From the NCBI RefSeq assembly GCF_000023465.1, contig NC_014041.1, positions 4,827,501-4,891,500 on the forward strand: DNA of 64,000 nucleotides, read 5' to 3'. Shown one piece after another: positions 33,693 to 44,357 of this stretch (position 1 is its first letter; each line of letters opens with the position of its first letter). This stretch comes from Zunongwangia profunda SM-A87 (GTDB lineage: Bacteria > Bacteroidota > Bacteroidia > Flavobacteriales > Flavobacteriaceae). The notes under the pieces were generated by a model. That model did no database searches, had not been told where the DNA came from, and saw only the letters and a program-made list of their open reading frames with translations. A program made the position numbers and the translations under genes.

Positions 33693-35465
33693 ATGCGTTT
33701 ACTCTTCATTTTTCTATTCGTTTGTACGATTAGTTTTGCTCAGCAAAATAAATATCAAATCTCCTTTGAAAATGCTGTTCATCATGAAGTTAAAATCAAC
33801 ATCCAGTTTCCAGGAATAAAGACAGATACTTTCACTGTAAGGATGAGCAGATCTTCACCTGGGCGTTATGCGATTCACGAATTTGCTAAAAATGTTTATG
33901 GATTTAAAGCTACAGATAGTAAAGGAAAAGAACTAAAAGTCACACGACCAAACCCATATGCCTGGGCAGTAACCGGCCATGATGGAATTGTAAATATTGA
34001 ATATATATTATTTGCCAATCGCGGTGACGGAACCTACTCCCAAATAGACCCAACACATGCGCATTTAAACATGCCCGCAACTTTTATGTTTGCTGAAGAT
34101 TTACAGGAGAGACCTATAGAAATCACTTACAATACTGAAGCTATGCCCAACTGGAAAGTCGCCACTCAGTTAAAACATATTGAAGGAAACACCTTCAGCG
34201 CTCCAAATCTTCAGTATTTTATGGATAGCCCTACCGAGATTAGTAATTTTAGAATAAAAAGTTTTGAAATTGACGGTAAGAATGTACGCTTCGTTTTACA
34301 TGATCCCAGCAGTGACGAGCTATTCAATGAATATTTCGAAAGAGTAAAAAAAATCGTCGAACAGGAAATGAAAGTATATGGTGAATTACCCGATTTTGAT
34401 TATGGGGAGTATACTTTTTTGGCCTGTTACATCCCAAACGTTTCTGGCGATGGCATGGAACATCGTAATAGCACCATCTTAACTGATGTTGAGACTTTAG
34501 CCAATGGTGGAATGAAAGGTAATATCGGCACAGTTTCCCACGAATTTTTTCATGCCTGGAATGTAGAGCGCATACGTCCCCAATCATTAGAACCTTTCGA
34601 TTTCACTGAAGCTAATATGAGTGGTGCGCTTTGGTTTGCGGAAGGATTTACAAGTTATTATACGAATCTTATCCTATGCCGAGCAGGAATTATCTCTGAA
34701 AATGATTATATCGATGGCTTAAATGGTAGTTTTAACTATGTTTGGAACTCTCCGGCGTTACAATATTTCAATCCAATTGAAATGAGTTATCAGGCGCCTT
34801 TTGTTGATGCCGCGACTTCCCTGGATCCCGTAAATCGAGAAAATACCTTTATTTCATATTATTCCTACGGTAGTGTTTTAGGCTTAGCTTTAGATCTGCA
34901 TTTGCGAGATAAGGGTCTAAACCTTGATGATTTTATGAAGCTGGTTTGGCACTCTTATGGAAAACCTGAAGTACCATACGAGATTAAAGATATCGAAAAC
35001 TTGTTAAAGCAATATGCCGGGGAAGACATTGCGAAAAATTTCTTTAACAAGTATATCTACAACAGCAATATGCCGGATTACAAGCAGCTTTTCGCAAATG
35101 TGGGAGTTGATTTATCAAGAAAGGCCAATGAGTCATTTTTAGATATTTCCGTAGAAAATTCTGAAAACGGACTGGTGATGACCAATAACCCTAAAATAGG
35201 AGCTCCCTCTTATAAAGCTGGCCTGGATAAAGGCGCTAACATTATTTCAATCAATACAATACCGGTAACAAGTGTAGAAGAATTTAATGAAATCACTTCA
35301 GAATTAAAACCTGGGCAAAAAATCAGCCTAAAATTCAGCAATTATGGTGAAGAAAAAACTGTTGAAGTTGGTGTGGATAAAAATCCATCTTACCAGATAA
35401 ATATAGATCCTAAACCAAAGAAAAAAGCACTTAAAAATCGCGAAAATTGGCTTTCAGCAAAGTAA
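33693..35465 (+). CDS. M61 family metallopeptidase with PDZ domain
   Basis: This is an exported glycyl-aminopeptidase-like enzyme of 590 residues with signal MRLLFIFLFVCTISFAQQ. A beta-rich N-terminal domain (about 20-165) precedes the peptidase core with zinc motif HEFFH (in VSHEFFHAWNVERIRP) and the third ligand in ALWFAEGFTSYY. A PDZ domain covers about 490-575 (IGAPSYKAGLDKGANIISIN). Domain order and length are typical of M61. It lies 30 bases after the regulator gene but probably has its own job. Confidence 0.93.
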   Translation: MRLLFIFLFVCTISFAQQNKYQISFENAVHHEVKINIQFPGIKTDTFTVRMSRSSPGRYAIHEFAKNVYGFKATDSKGKELKVTRPNPYAWAVTGHDGIVNIEYILFANRGDGTYSQIDPTHAHLNMPATFMFAEDLQERPIEITYNTEAMPNWKVATQLKHIEGNTFSAPNLQYFMDSPTEISNFRIKSFEIDGKNVRFVLHDPSSDELFNEYFERVKKIVEQEMKVYGELPDFDYGEYTFLACYIPNVSGDGMEHRNSTILTDVETLANGGMKGNIGTVSHEFFHAWNVERIRPQSLEPFDFTEANMSGALWFAEGFTSYYTNLILCRAGIISENDYIDGLNGSFNYVWNSPALQYFNPIEMSYQAPFVDAATSLDPVNRENTFISYYSYGSVLGLALDLHLRDKGLNLDDFMKLVWHSYGKPEVPYEIKDIENLLKQYAGEDIAKNFFNKYIYNSNMPDYKQLFANVGVDLSRKANESFLDISVENSENGLVMTNNPKIGAPSYKAGLDKGANIISINTIPVTSVEEFNEITSELKPGQKISLKFSNYGEEKTVEVGVDKNPSYQINIDPKPKKKALKNRENWLSAK

Positions 35466-35566
35466 ACTACCGTAAAGCGTTTAATCTTTATTATCAAGTA
35501 AAGTGGAGCTCATGGTTTACGGTTGGTGGTGTACCAATTTATATTTGAGCAGCCGTCAACTAAAAT

Positions 35567-35600
35567 AAAAAAGCCTGTTGCGAAAACGACAGGCTTTTTT
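35567..35600. terminator. Bidirectional terminator between the M61 gene and atpC
   Basis: AAAAAAGCCTGT (35567-35578) pairs with ACAGGCTTTTTT (35589-35600), and the stem extends into a CGAAAA loop. A and T runs flank both sides, serving the two convergent genes. Confidence 0.9.
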
Positions 35601-35620
35601 TATAATATTTCAGAATTAAG

Positions 35621-35905
35621 TTAGTCGGCTAAAATGATCGCTTTATTATCTTTCATTTCGAGCACACCTCCCTTAATAGGATAAAACAATTCTTTTCCTT
35701 CCTGTCTAAAATCTGAAGATAACTTTGAAGTTACATCAGTACTTGAAGTCGTTAGATTAATCTTCACCGTCCCGCTTGTTAAAGTAGAGACAATTGGTGC
35801 ATGATTATTCAGCATCTGGAACTCACCTTCAATCCCAGGAACTTTAACCGCATCAATCTCGGCCTGAAAAACAACTGCTTCCGGAGTTACAATTTCTAAA
35901 TACAT
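35621..35905 (-). CDS. atpC: ATP synthase F1 epsilon subunit, short form
   Basis: This central-stalk subunit has 94 residues. MYLEIVTPEAVVFQAEIDAVKVPGIEGEFQMLNNHAPIV is the N-terminal beta-sandwich domain. The C-terminal two-helix domain that inhibits the enzyme in many bacteria (usually bringing the length to about 135) is absent, as is usual in Bacteroidota. It lies 81 bases after atpD; the other ATP synthase genes are elsewhere. Confidence 0.94.
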   Translation of the reverse strand: MYLEIVTPEAVVFQAEIDAVKVPGIEGEFQMLNNHAPIVSTLTSGTVKINLTTSSTDVTSKLSSDFRQEGKELFYPIKGGVLEMKDNKAIILAD

Positions 35906-35986
35906 AGTTATTAGTATTGCGTACTGATTATGGAGTAGTTAGTTATAACTTTTCATTATAACTAGCTATTCGATTTCACTACTATT

Positions 35987-37516
<1,530 letters not shown>

Positions 37517-37590
37517 TTATTTAAATCTATTTGCAACCTACCTCACTGATTTATAAATCTATAAATAAAAATCGGCCACAAATTTGGCTG

Positions 37591-37598
37591 CAAAGATA
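37591..37598 (-). promoter_or_regulatory. TAnnTTTG promoter element for atpDC
   Basis: TATCTTTG reads on the minus strand about 96 bases ahead of the atpD start. No TTG with ideal spacing was found. Confidence 0.4.
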
Positions 37599-37691
37599 GT
37601 TTTTTCTTTATAATTTCATACTTCCAAAGAAATAACTTTTTTTAGAGCCTAAAAAGTCACTTCTTAGCAGGTAAAACCTCTTATAAAAATG

Positions 37692-37712
37692 AACCTGAGG
37701 GCAAGCCCCAGA
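37692..37712 (-). terminator. Probable terminator after glmS
   Basis: On the minus strand CTGGGG and CCTCAG form a short stem with one G-T pair around CTTGC, followed by a T-rich stretch. The stem is short and the T-tract is broken, so this is only probable. Confidence 0.4.
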
Positions 37713-37766
37713 TTATTATTACGCTCTATACACGCTGCAATAAGAAATCATCACCTGGCATTTCCC

Positions 37767-39614
37767 TTATTCTACAGTTACCGATTTGGCCAGATTCCTT
37801 GGCTGATCTACATTTTTACCCAGCAGTACTGCTATATGATAAGAAAGCAACTGCAATGGTATTGTAGTTAATAAAGGCGTAAGAGCCTCGATTGTTTCAG
37901 GAATTTCGATCACATGATCTGCAAGTTCCTTAACTTCTACATCTCCTTCAGTAACTACGCTAATAATTTTGCCTTTTCTGGATTTTATCTCCTGGATATT
38001 ACTCACAACCTTTTCGTAATGTCCTTTTCTAACAGCGATGACCACTACCGGCATTTCCTCATCGATCAGTGCGATTGGACCATGCTTCATTTCGGCTGCA
38101 GGATAACCTTCAGCATGGATATACGAAATTTCTTTAAGTTTTAAAGCCCCTTCAAGAGCCACAGGAAAATTATAGCCACGACCTAAGTAAATACAGTTCC
38201 TGGCGTCTTTATAAGTAGCAGCGATCTCCTTAATCACTTTATCCGATTGTAATAATTTTGCTACTTTTTTTGGAATAGCTTCCAACGCCTGTAAATGTAA
38301 TCTAAAATCGGAGTTAGAAATTGTTCCTTTGTACTTCCCAAGCTTTAATGCCATTAAGGTTAATACCGTAATTTGTGTAGTAAAAGCCTTGGTAGAAGCC
38401 ACACCAATTTCCGGCCCGGCATGAGTATAAGCACCTGCCATAGTCTCCCGAGAAATTGAAGATCCAACCACATTACAAACCCCAAAAACAAAAGCTCCTT
38501 TCTCCTTAGCTAACTTTATAGCCGCCATAGTATCTGCAGTTTCCCCACTTTGAGAAATAGCGATCACCACATCGTTTTCGGTAATTACAGGGTTCCTATA
38601 TCTAAATTCTGAAGCGTATTCAACCTCTACAGGAATACGTGCCATGTCTTCAAAAATATATTCAGCAACTAAACCGGCATGCCAGGAAGTACCACATCCT
38701 ACAATAAGAATACGATTGGCTTTTGCGATCCTATCAAGGTTATCATCTACCCCCGCCATCTTTATAATACCCTTATCAGCAAGTAAGCGACCCCGATAAG
38801 TATCACGAATAGCATTAGGCTGTTCGTAAATTTCTTTAAGCATAAAGTGATCATAACCACCTTTTTCAATCTGCTCTAAATTAAGCTGTAATTCATGAAC
38901 GTAGGCATCTACTTCAGAGTCATTTAAAATTTTACGAACTTTTACCTCTTTACCTTGTCTTACTACAGCCATTTCTCCATCCTCAAGATAGATGGCATTG
39001 TTGGTGTAAGCGATAAACGGAGAAGCATCAGAGGCTATAAAGTATTCATTATCTCCAATACCTATAGCAAGGGGACTCCCTAACCTGGCTACCACTATTT
39101 CATCTGGCTTTCTTTTATCAAAAACAGCGATAGCATAGGCTCCAACTGTCTGATTTAAAGCAATTTGTACTGCTTTGCCTAATTTAACCCCTTCGTTCTT
39201 TATCACATCTTCTATAAGATTTACAAGAACCTCGGTATCGGTATCACTCTGAAAAGTGTAACCGCGTTTTTTTAATTCCTTTCGAAGGGCATCGTAATTT
39301 TCGATTATTCCGTTATGAATGATCGCCAGATTACCAGAATTTGATAAATGGGGATGTGAATTCACATCATTTGGTTCTCCATGGGTTGCCCATCGGGTAT
39401 GCCCTATTCCTATAGAACCATTTGAGGTTATGGATTCCTGGACTTTTTTCTCCAGATGAACAACTTTTCCTTTGGTCTTACAAACTTTTAGAGCCTCCCC
39501 GTCATAAAGCGCTATACCAGCACTGTCATAACCACGGTACTCCAGTCGCTTTAAACCATTAATAACAACATCGTAAGCATTTCTATGCCCAATGTATCCT
39601 ACTATTCCGCACAT
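37767..39614 (-). CDS. glmS: Glutamine-fructose-6-phosphate aminotransferase (isomerising)
   Basis: This cytoplasmic enzyme of 615 residues makes glucosamine-6-phosphate for peptidoglycan and lipopolysaccharide. The N-terminal glutaminase domain has catalytic Cys2 (MCGIVGYIG), and HTRWATHGEPN and NGIIENYDALR are conserved. The two SIS domains (about 290-420 and 460-600) hold CGTSWHAGLVAEY, AISQSGETADTMAA and the C-terminal NLAKSVTVE. It heads nothing downstream; DUF4270 and GT5 genes lie just upstream in the same run. Confidence 0.97.
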   Translation of the reverse strand: MCGIVGYIGHRNAYDVVINGLKRLEYRGYDSAGIALYDGEALKVCKTKGKVVHLEKKVQESITSNGSIGIGHTRWATHGEPNDVNSHPHLSNSGNLAIIHNGIIENYDALRKELKKRGYTFQSDTDTEVLVNLIEDVIKNEGVKLGKAVQIALNQTVGAYAIAVFDKRKPDEIVVARLGSPLAIGIGDNEYFIASDASPFIAYTNNAIYLEDGEMAVVRQGKEVKVRKILNDSEVDAYVHELQLNLEQIEKGGYDHFMLKEIYEQPNAIRDTYRGRLLADKGIIKMAGVDDNLDRIAKANRILIVGCGTSWHAGLVAEYIFEDMARIPVEVEYASEFRYRNPVITENDVVIAISQSGETADTMAAIKLAKEKGAFVFGVCNVVGSSISRETMAGAYTHAGPEIGVASTKAFTTQITVLTLMALKLGKYKGTISNSDFRLHLQALEAIPKKVAKLLQSDKVIKEIAATYKDARNCIYLGRGYNFPVALEGALKLKEISYIHAEGYPAAEMKHGPIALIDEEMPVVVIAVRKGHYEKVVSNIQEIKSRKGKIISVVTEGDVEVKELADHVIEIPETIEALTPLLTTIPLQLLSYHIAVLLGKNVDQPRNLAKSVTVE

Positions 39615-39626
39615 ATAAGATTTGGG

Positions 39627-41201
39627 TTATAGGTCTGTCGCTGTATAGTATACCCTTAATTTAAGTCGTGTATCCTCGTTTGAAGCATTAGAACCATAAA
39701 AAACCACCCCTTCAGGAGTAATAGTAGAACTGGCAGGAACCATCTCTAAATTATTATCTCCAGAAAGTTCTGGTGTACTTTCCCTTACCGATACATTAGC
39801 AAGCTGCTCTATATTTGAAGTTATCACCACCCCAAGTCTTACATTCGTAGTACCATTTTCTATAAGGTTAATAACATGCTGTGTTATCCTTAAAGTGTAT
39901 TTAGTTTCTCCGGTACTCTCATTTGTTTCAGGTAAAGAAGAAAAAATAGTTCTGGCATTCAGCGGATCATTTGACCTTGAATTAAGATCCCCATAATCAA
40001 CTAAGACCGAATTATTATTAATATCATAAAGGTAAAGACGCTTTGGAGTAGTAGCACCGTTCATCAAATCCTTATTTATATAGAATTCGAGATTAGCTTC
40101 ATTAACAATTAAATTCTCGGATTTTAAGTCTTCTAAATCTCCATCATTAAAAAGCTCAATCACTCCTATCATACCTTCACCGCCTTCAAGATAAAGATTT
40201 TCTGAATTACTACCAATATTTTCCTGCAATTCAGCAGGATATTCTCCTTCAAAGGTATTTACGATATTAGCACCAAAACGTATTCCCAGACTATCAATCG
40301 CTTTTTCAGCTATAGTTTCTCCCTCATCATTCTCTGTTTCGTCCTCATAAGAGTAATATAGCTTGATACCTGCATCACTTCTGGAAAAATCGAATAATAT
40401 CATATTACCTGTATTGCCTCTAGGCTCAGCCTTAAACATCAATCCTCTAAAATAATCATAGAAATTACTCATACTGGATAGTTCGGCACTTCCCTCTTTA
40501 TCCATAATTTTTTGCTGAAAATAATCCTTATTTAAATTAACCCTTAAAGCTGGAGCAGTATAAGTAGTATCTGCTTCGCCTTCATCATTTTCACCAATAA
40601 AGCGTATTCTATTTGGCGAAGGCACAAAATTTTCGTTCACATATATATTATCATCTGTAAGAAACTGCTCAAAAAGAGATTGTTGATCTGAATAATATTT
40701 TTGCGCTCTTTCAAAATCCTCTGAAGGGTCCAGATTATTTAAAAAATATCTTGATTCTCTAATACTCAATCTAAAGCCGCCACTCCCATAAATAGAATCC
40801 AACTCATATTCAGTCTCACCATCTTCAACCACTTCTGTACTAAAATAAGGCAGGTTTAGTATTACACTATCTAAAACCGCTCCTTCTGGAAACTCTGGAG
40901 AAGTGGTCCCCAATCGTACCTGAGATAAAACATTTGCTGTTTTCTGTCCAAAAACCGGATGATTATAAACCCCTAAAAGCTTCAGGTTTTGCACACTCTG
41001 ACCAGAGCTAAAAGCAACATTGGTCTGAACAGATTTTAAATCTACCGTATAGGCATTAACATCATATTCCCTTAACTGTACACCTGCAGGATTCTCTATA
41101 ATTTCCCCTCCAATAGTACTAAAATCTTCATCGCAAGATGCTAAAAGAAAAATAACAACAAATACTGTTGTTATTTTTAAAATCCCTTTATATAAATTCA
41201 T
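39627..41201 (-). CDS. DUF4270 family lipoprotein
   Basis: This is a surface or periplasmic lipoprotein of 524 residues. The signal has lipobox LLASC (Cys23), followed by DEDFSTIGGEII. Repeated beta-strand segments of the sort VLDSVILNLPYFS and ANLEFYINKD match DUF4270, found in Bacteroidota. Function unknown. It is consistently sited between the GT5-like and glmS genes in related organisms as far as I recall; here it is 12 bases from glmS and 14 bases from the GT5 gene. Confidence 0.85.
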   Translation of the reverse strand: MNLYKGILKITTVFVVIFLLASCDEDFSTIGGEIIENPAGVQLREYDVNAYTVDLKSVQTNVAFSSGQSVQNLKLLGVYNHPVFGQKTANVLSQVRLGTTSPEFPEGAVLDSVILNLPYFSTEVVEDGETEYELDSIYGSGGFRLSIRESRYFLNNLDPSEDFERAQKYYSDQQSLFEQFLTDDNIYVNENFVPSPNRIRFIGENDEGEADTTYTAPALRVNLNKDYFQQKIMDKEGSAELSSMSNFYDYFRGLMFKAEPRGNTGNMILFDFSRSDAGIKLYYSYEDETENDEGETIAEKAIDSLGIRFGANIVNTFEGEYPAELQENIGSNSENLYLEGGEGMIGVIELFNDGDLEDLKSENLIVNEANLEFYINKDLMNGATTPKRLYLYDINNNSVLVDYGDLNSRSNDPLNARTIFSSLPETNESTGETKYTLRITQHVINLIENGTTNVRLGVVITSNIEQLANVSVRESTPELSGDNNLEMVPASSTITPEGVVFYGSNASNEDTRLKLRVYYTATDL

Positions 41202-41215
41202 GTAAATAAGAATTA

Positions 41216-42028
41216 CTATTCCGCTAATATTTTTGTTGTGTAAAAATCCTGATAAGCCTGTGAGAATTCTTCTCTTGTTTTATACGGAAGTAATGGTTTA
41301 TTAATTTTCTTTAGATAATCCAACAGGTTTTCTGGTAAGTCGTCACTACCAACAATAACAGCGTCTGAATTATCTGCAGCAGTTTTGGCTAAATTCACAA
41401 AACTAGGTTCCTTAAGGTGTTTAAGATCCCTTTTCTCCATACCGTCAAACAAGATTTTATCTCTCATCTCTTCATTTAACGTGCCATCAAAGTTTTCATT
41501 GTAAATAGAAGTCACAATTTTTGCATCTTTGAAAAGTGGCTCATTTCCGTAATAATGCCTTAAGTATAATGGGAGCATATAGGCTAACCAGCCATGTACG
41601 TGAATAATATCTGGAGACCAGTTTAATTTCTTAACTGTTTCAATCACACCTTTAGCAAAAAAGATGGCGCGCTCGTCATTATCGTCAAAGAGGTTTCCAT
41701 CCTCATCAGATAAGGTTGCCTTTCTTTTAAAATAATCCTCATTATCAATAAAATAAACCTGCATTCTTTCTTTTGGGATAGAAGCAACTTTTATGATTAA
41801 TGGCATATCTAAATCATTAATCACCATATTCATCCCAGAAAGCCTAATAACCTCATGTAGTTGGTGGCGTCGTTCATTTATATTACCAAATCTTGGCATA
41901 AAAATTCGAATTTGCCCTCCAATGTTATTCACCATTTTTGCGGCTTCAAAAGATGTGGATGATATTTCGGTTTCAGGTAAGTAAGGTATAACTTCAGACG
42001 AGACGTACAATATCCTCTTATCTTTCAT
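41216..42028 (-). CDS. Half-length GT5 (glycogen/starch synthase-like) protein
   Basis: This is a cytoplasmic protein of 270 residues resembling only the N-terminal half of glycogen synthase: MKDKRILYVSSEVIPYLPETE, SFEAAKMVNNIGGQIRIFMPRFG and PDIIHVHGWLAYMLPLYL. Full GlgA is about 480 residues and needs the C-terminal half for ADP-glucose binding. The KTGGL loop after the first strand is absent (TEISSTSFE), so synthase activity is doubtful. It is first in the run with DUF4270 and glmS. A regulatory or structural role in envelope-sugar metabolism is a guess from the context. Confidence 0.78.
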   Translation of the reverse strand: MKDKRILYVSSEVIPYLPETEISSTSFEAAKMVNNIGGQIRIFMPRFGNINERRHQLHEVIRLSGMNMVINDLDMPLIIKVASIPKERMQVYFIDNEDYFKRKATLSDEDGNLFDDNDERAIFFAKGVIETVKKLNWSPDIIHVHGWLAYMLPLYLRHYYGNEPLFKDAKIVTSIYNENFDGTLNEEMRDKILFDGMEKRDLKHLKEPSFVNLAKTAADNSDAVIVGSDDLPENLLDYLKKINKPLLPYKTREEFSQAYQDFYTTKILAE

Positions 42029-42069
42029 ATATTTTTTTCTTTAAAGTGCGGTTGCGAACAAAAAACACG

Positions 42070-42077
42070 CAAAATTA
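42070..42077 (-). promoter_or_regulatory. TAnnTTTG element for the GT5-DUF4270-glmS run
   Basis: TAATTTTG reads on the minus strand about 41 bases upstream of the GT5 start, in the divergent region shared with panC. Confidence 0.35.
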
Positions 42078-42108
42078 CAAAATTTTATGCAGATTGCCAG
42101 AGATATAT

Positions 42109-42116
42109 TAAGTTTG
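42109..42116 (+). promoter_or_regulatory. TAnnTTTG element for panC
   Basis: TAAGTTTG lies 23 bases ahead of the panC ATG. A TTG at 42094 is closer than the usual spacing. Confidence 0.35.
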
Positions 42117-42139
42117 CACGCTGTTAATTTTAAATTACG

Positions 42140-42991
42140 ATGCAGGTTTTTAAAGAAAAAGAACTTTTAAAGCAAAGCTTAGCTACAAAAAAGCGTACCG
42201 GTAAAACCATTGGTTTGGTACCAACTATGGGGGCTTTGCACGAAGGCCATTTACACCTTGTAAAAGAAGCCATTAAATCCTGCGATCAGGTTGTGGTAAG
42301 CATTTTTGTGAACCCCACACAATTCGATAAGCCTGAGGATCTGGAAAAATACCCCAGAAATTTGGAAAAAGATATTAATTTACTTCGAGAAGTTTCTGAA
42401 GAAATTTTTGTCTTTACCCCTAACGCTAATGAATTATATGGTGATTTCATCGTTTCTGAGCATTTTGATTTTGAAGGTCTGGATATCGTAATGGAAGGAA
42501 AACACAGGACAGGACATTTTGACGGGGTTGGCACCGTGGTTAAACTGCTCTTTAATACTGTGGAACCCGACAAAGCTTTCTTTGGCGAAAAAGATTATCA
42601 GCAATTACAAATTATTAGGAAACTTACAGAAATAGAACATCTCCCTGTAGAGATCATTGGCTGTCCTATCCTAAGAGAAGAATCGGGTCTTGCAAGGAGT
42701 AGCCGTAATGAGCGACTAAATGATTTGCAACGCGAAAAGGCTGCCTTTATCTTTGAAACCTTAAAAGAAACAAAAACGCTTTTTGGCACAAAAAGTGCAA
42801 ATTATATAAATGATTGGGTCGAACAACAATTTAGAAATTATCCATTTTTAGAACTGGAATATTTCGAAATTTCCGATGCCAAAACATTAAAAAAATTAAC
42901 CGAAAAAAGGGAGGGAGAGACCTATCGCGCCTTTATTGCTGCTTATGCAGGAGATATTAGGCTAATTGACAATCTTGCTCTCAATAACTAA
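42140..42991 (+). CDS. panC: Pantothenate synthetase
   Basis: This enzyme condenses pantoate with beta-alanine using ATP in coenzyme A synthesis; 283 residues, normal. [17 protein letters not shown] contains the HxGH nucleotide site, [22 protein letters not shown] binds pantoate, [17 protein letters not shown] and [10 protein letters not shown] complete the site. It is followed 5 bases later by panD, which supplies beta-alanine. Confidence 0.97.
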   Translation: MQVFKEKELLKQSLATKKRTGKTIGLVPTMGALHEGHLHLVKEAIKSCDQVVVSIFVNPTQFDKPEDLEKYPRNLEKDINLLREVSEEIFVFTPNANELYGDFIVSEHFDFEGLDIVMEGKHRTGHFDGVGTVVKLLFNTVEPDKAFFGEKDYQQLQIIRKLTEIEHLPVEIIGCPILREESGLARSSRNERLNDLQREKAAFIFETLKETKTLFGTKSANYINDWVEQQFRNYPFLELEYFEISDAKTLKKLTEKREGETYRAFIAAYAGDIRLIDNLALNN

Positions 42992-42996
42992 AAATC

Positions 42997-43347
42997 ATGC
43001 AAGTTCACGTAGTAAAATCTAAAATTCATCGTGTAAAAGTAACTGGTGCCGATCTAAATTATATTGGCAGCATCACCATCGACGAAGATTTGATGGACGC
43101 AGCCAATATCATTGAAGGTGAGAAAGTACAAATTGTTAACAACAATAATGGGGAGCGCTTAGAAACTTATGCCATACCGGGACCAAGAAACTCTGGCGAG
43201 ATCACATTAAACGGTGCGGCAGCAAGAAAAGTAGCCAAAGGTGATGTACTTATCCTTATTTGTTATGCCATAATGGATTTTGAAGAAGCTAAGAGTTTTA
43301 AACCTGCCATTGTTTTCCCTAATGAAGAAAATAATTTGCTTAACTAA
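42997..43347 (+). CDS. panD: Aspartate 1-decarboxylase
   Basis: This pyruvoyl enzyme makes beta-alanine from aspartate; 116 residues. The self-cleavage site is G24-S25 (NYIGSITID). [32 protein letters not shown] and [10 protein letters not shown] are diagnostic. It is synthesised as a proenzyme; no PanM-type activator is seen nearby. It lies 5 bases after panC. Confidence 0.97.
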   Translation: MQVHVVKSKIHRVKVTGADLNYIGSITIDEDLMDAANIIEGEKVQIVNNNNGERLETYAIPGPRNSGEITLNGAAARKVAKGDVLILICYAIMDFEEAKSFKPAIVFPNEENNLLN

Positions 43348-43358
43348 TATTTGACTTT

Positions 43359-44324
43359 TTGAATACCAAGCTTAAAAAAATACTTAAAACTATTATTCCC
43401 CTTTTATTGGGGATTTTTTTAATCTGGTATAGTTACAACAGTGCAACACCGACTGAAAGAGCAGAACTTATTAGAAATATTAAAAAGGCTGATCCTTTTT
43501 GGGTAGGCCTTTCTTTGGTTTTAGGAACTCTTTCTCATCTCTCACGTGCTTACCGATGGAAGTTCATGCTGGAGCCTTTAGGCTACAAGCCTAAGTTTAT
43601 AAATAGTTTTATGGCTTTAATGGCCGGATATCTGGCTAATTTAGGCATTCCAAGATCCGGGGAGTTCCTTAGGGCTGCTACGCTAAAAACCTATGAAGAT
43701 ATTCCTGTTGAAAAAGGATTTGGAACTATAATTTCTGAGCGACTTGCCGATTTAATTATTCTATTAAGCATTATTTCGCTTGCGGTAATTCTTCAAACCG
43801 ATAACGTACTTACCTATTTTGCAGAGAATAACATTAATCCCATTTTCACAATAGGAGTTTTTGTAGTCTTAGTCATCCTAGGAACATTTAGCTTAATACT
43901 TATTAAAAAATCAAAACTTCCGCTACTTCGTAAAATTAAAGACTTTGCAAAAGGTTTGCTTGAAGGAATGCGCAGCATTTTAAAAATGCGGCAAAAATGG
44001 GCTTTTATATTTCATACCCTGTTTATCTGGATCATGTATGTAACGATGTTTTACGTAGCCACTTTTGCAATTCCTGAAACTACTAATGTAGGTTTTGGAG
44101 CCATTTTAGCCGCATTCGTGGTAGGTTCTTTTGCCATCTCGGTAACTAATGGCGGTATTGGTGTTTATCCTATTGCAATTGCTGGCGTCTTAACACTTTT
44201 TAGTATTTCCAGACAGGGTGGCGAAGCATTTGGCTGGGTTGTCTGGGCTTCCCAAACCTTCTTAAACCTTGTTCTAGGGGGACTTTCATTTATTTTCCTT
44301 CCAATCCTTAACAGAAGGAAATAA
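43359..44324 (+). CDS. Lysylphosphatidylglycerol synthase-like flippase-domain membrane protein
   Basis: This inner-membrane protein of 321 residues has about eight helices and belongs to the YbhN/UPF0104 group (membrane half of MprF). SRAYRWKFMLEPLGYKP, YLANLGIPRSGEFLRAATLKTYEDIPVEKGFGTIISERLADLI and FGAILAAFVVGSFAISVTNGGIGVYPIAI are the family motifs. The soluble synthase domain is absent, so it is a flippase-like stand-alone module. The start is TTG 43359, 11 bases after panD; no ATG fits. It is likely part of the panCD operon. Confidence 0.85.
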   Translation: MNTKLKKILKTIIPLLLGIFLIWYSYNSATPTERAELIRNIKKADPFWVGLSLVLGTLSHLSRAYRWKFMLEPLGYKPKFINSFMALMAGYLANLGIPRSGEFLRAATLKTYEDIPVEKGFGTIISERLADLIILLSIISLAVILQTDNVLTYFAENNINPIFTIGVFVVLVILGTFSLILIKKSKLPLLRKIKDFAKGLLEGMRSILKMRQKWAFIFHTLFIWIMYVTMFYVATFAIPETTNVGFGAILAAFVVGSFAISVTNGGIGVYPIAIAGVLTLFSISRQGGEAFGWVVWASQTFLNLVLGGLSFIFLPILNRRK

Positions 44325-44357
44325 TTATTTATATTGATCCTCGCTAAATAAACACCT

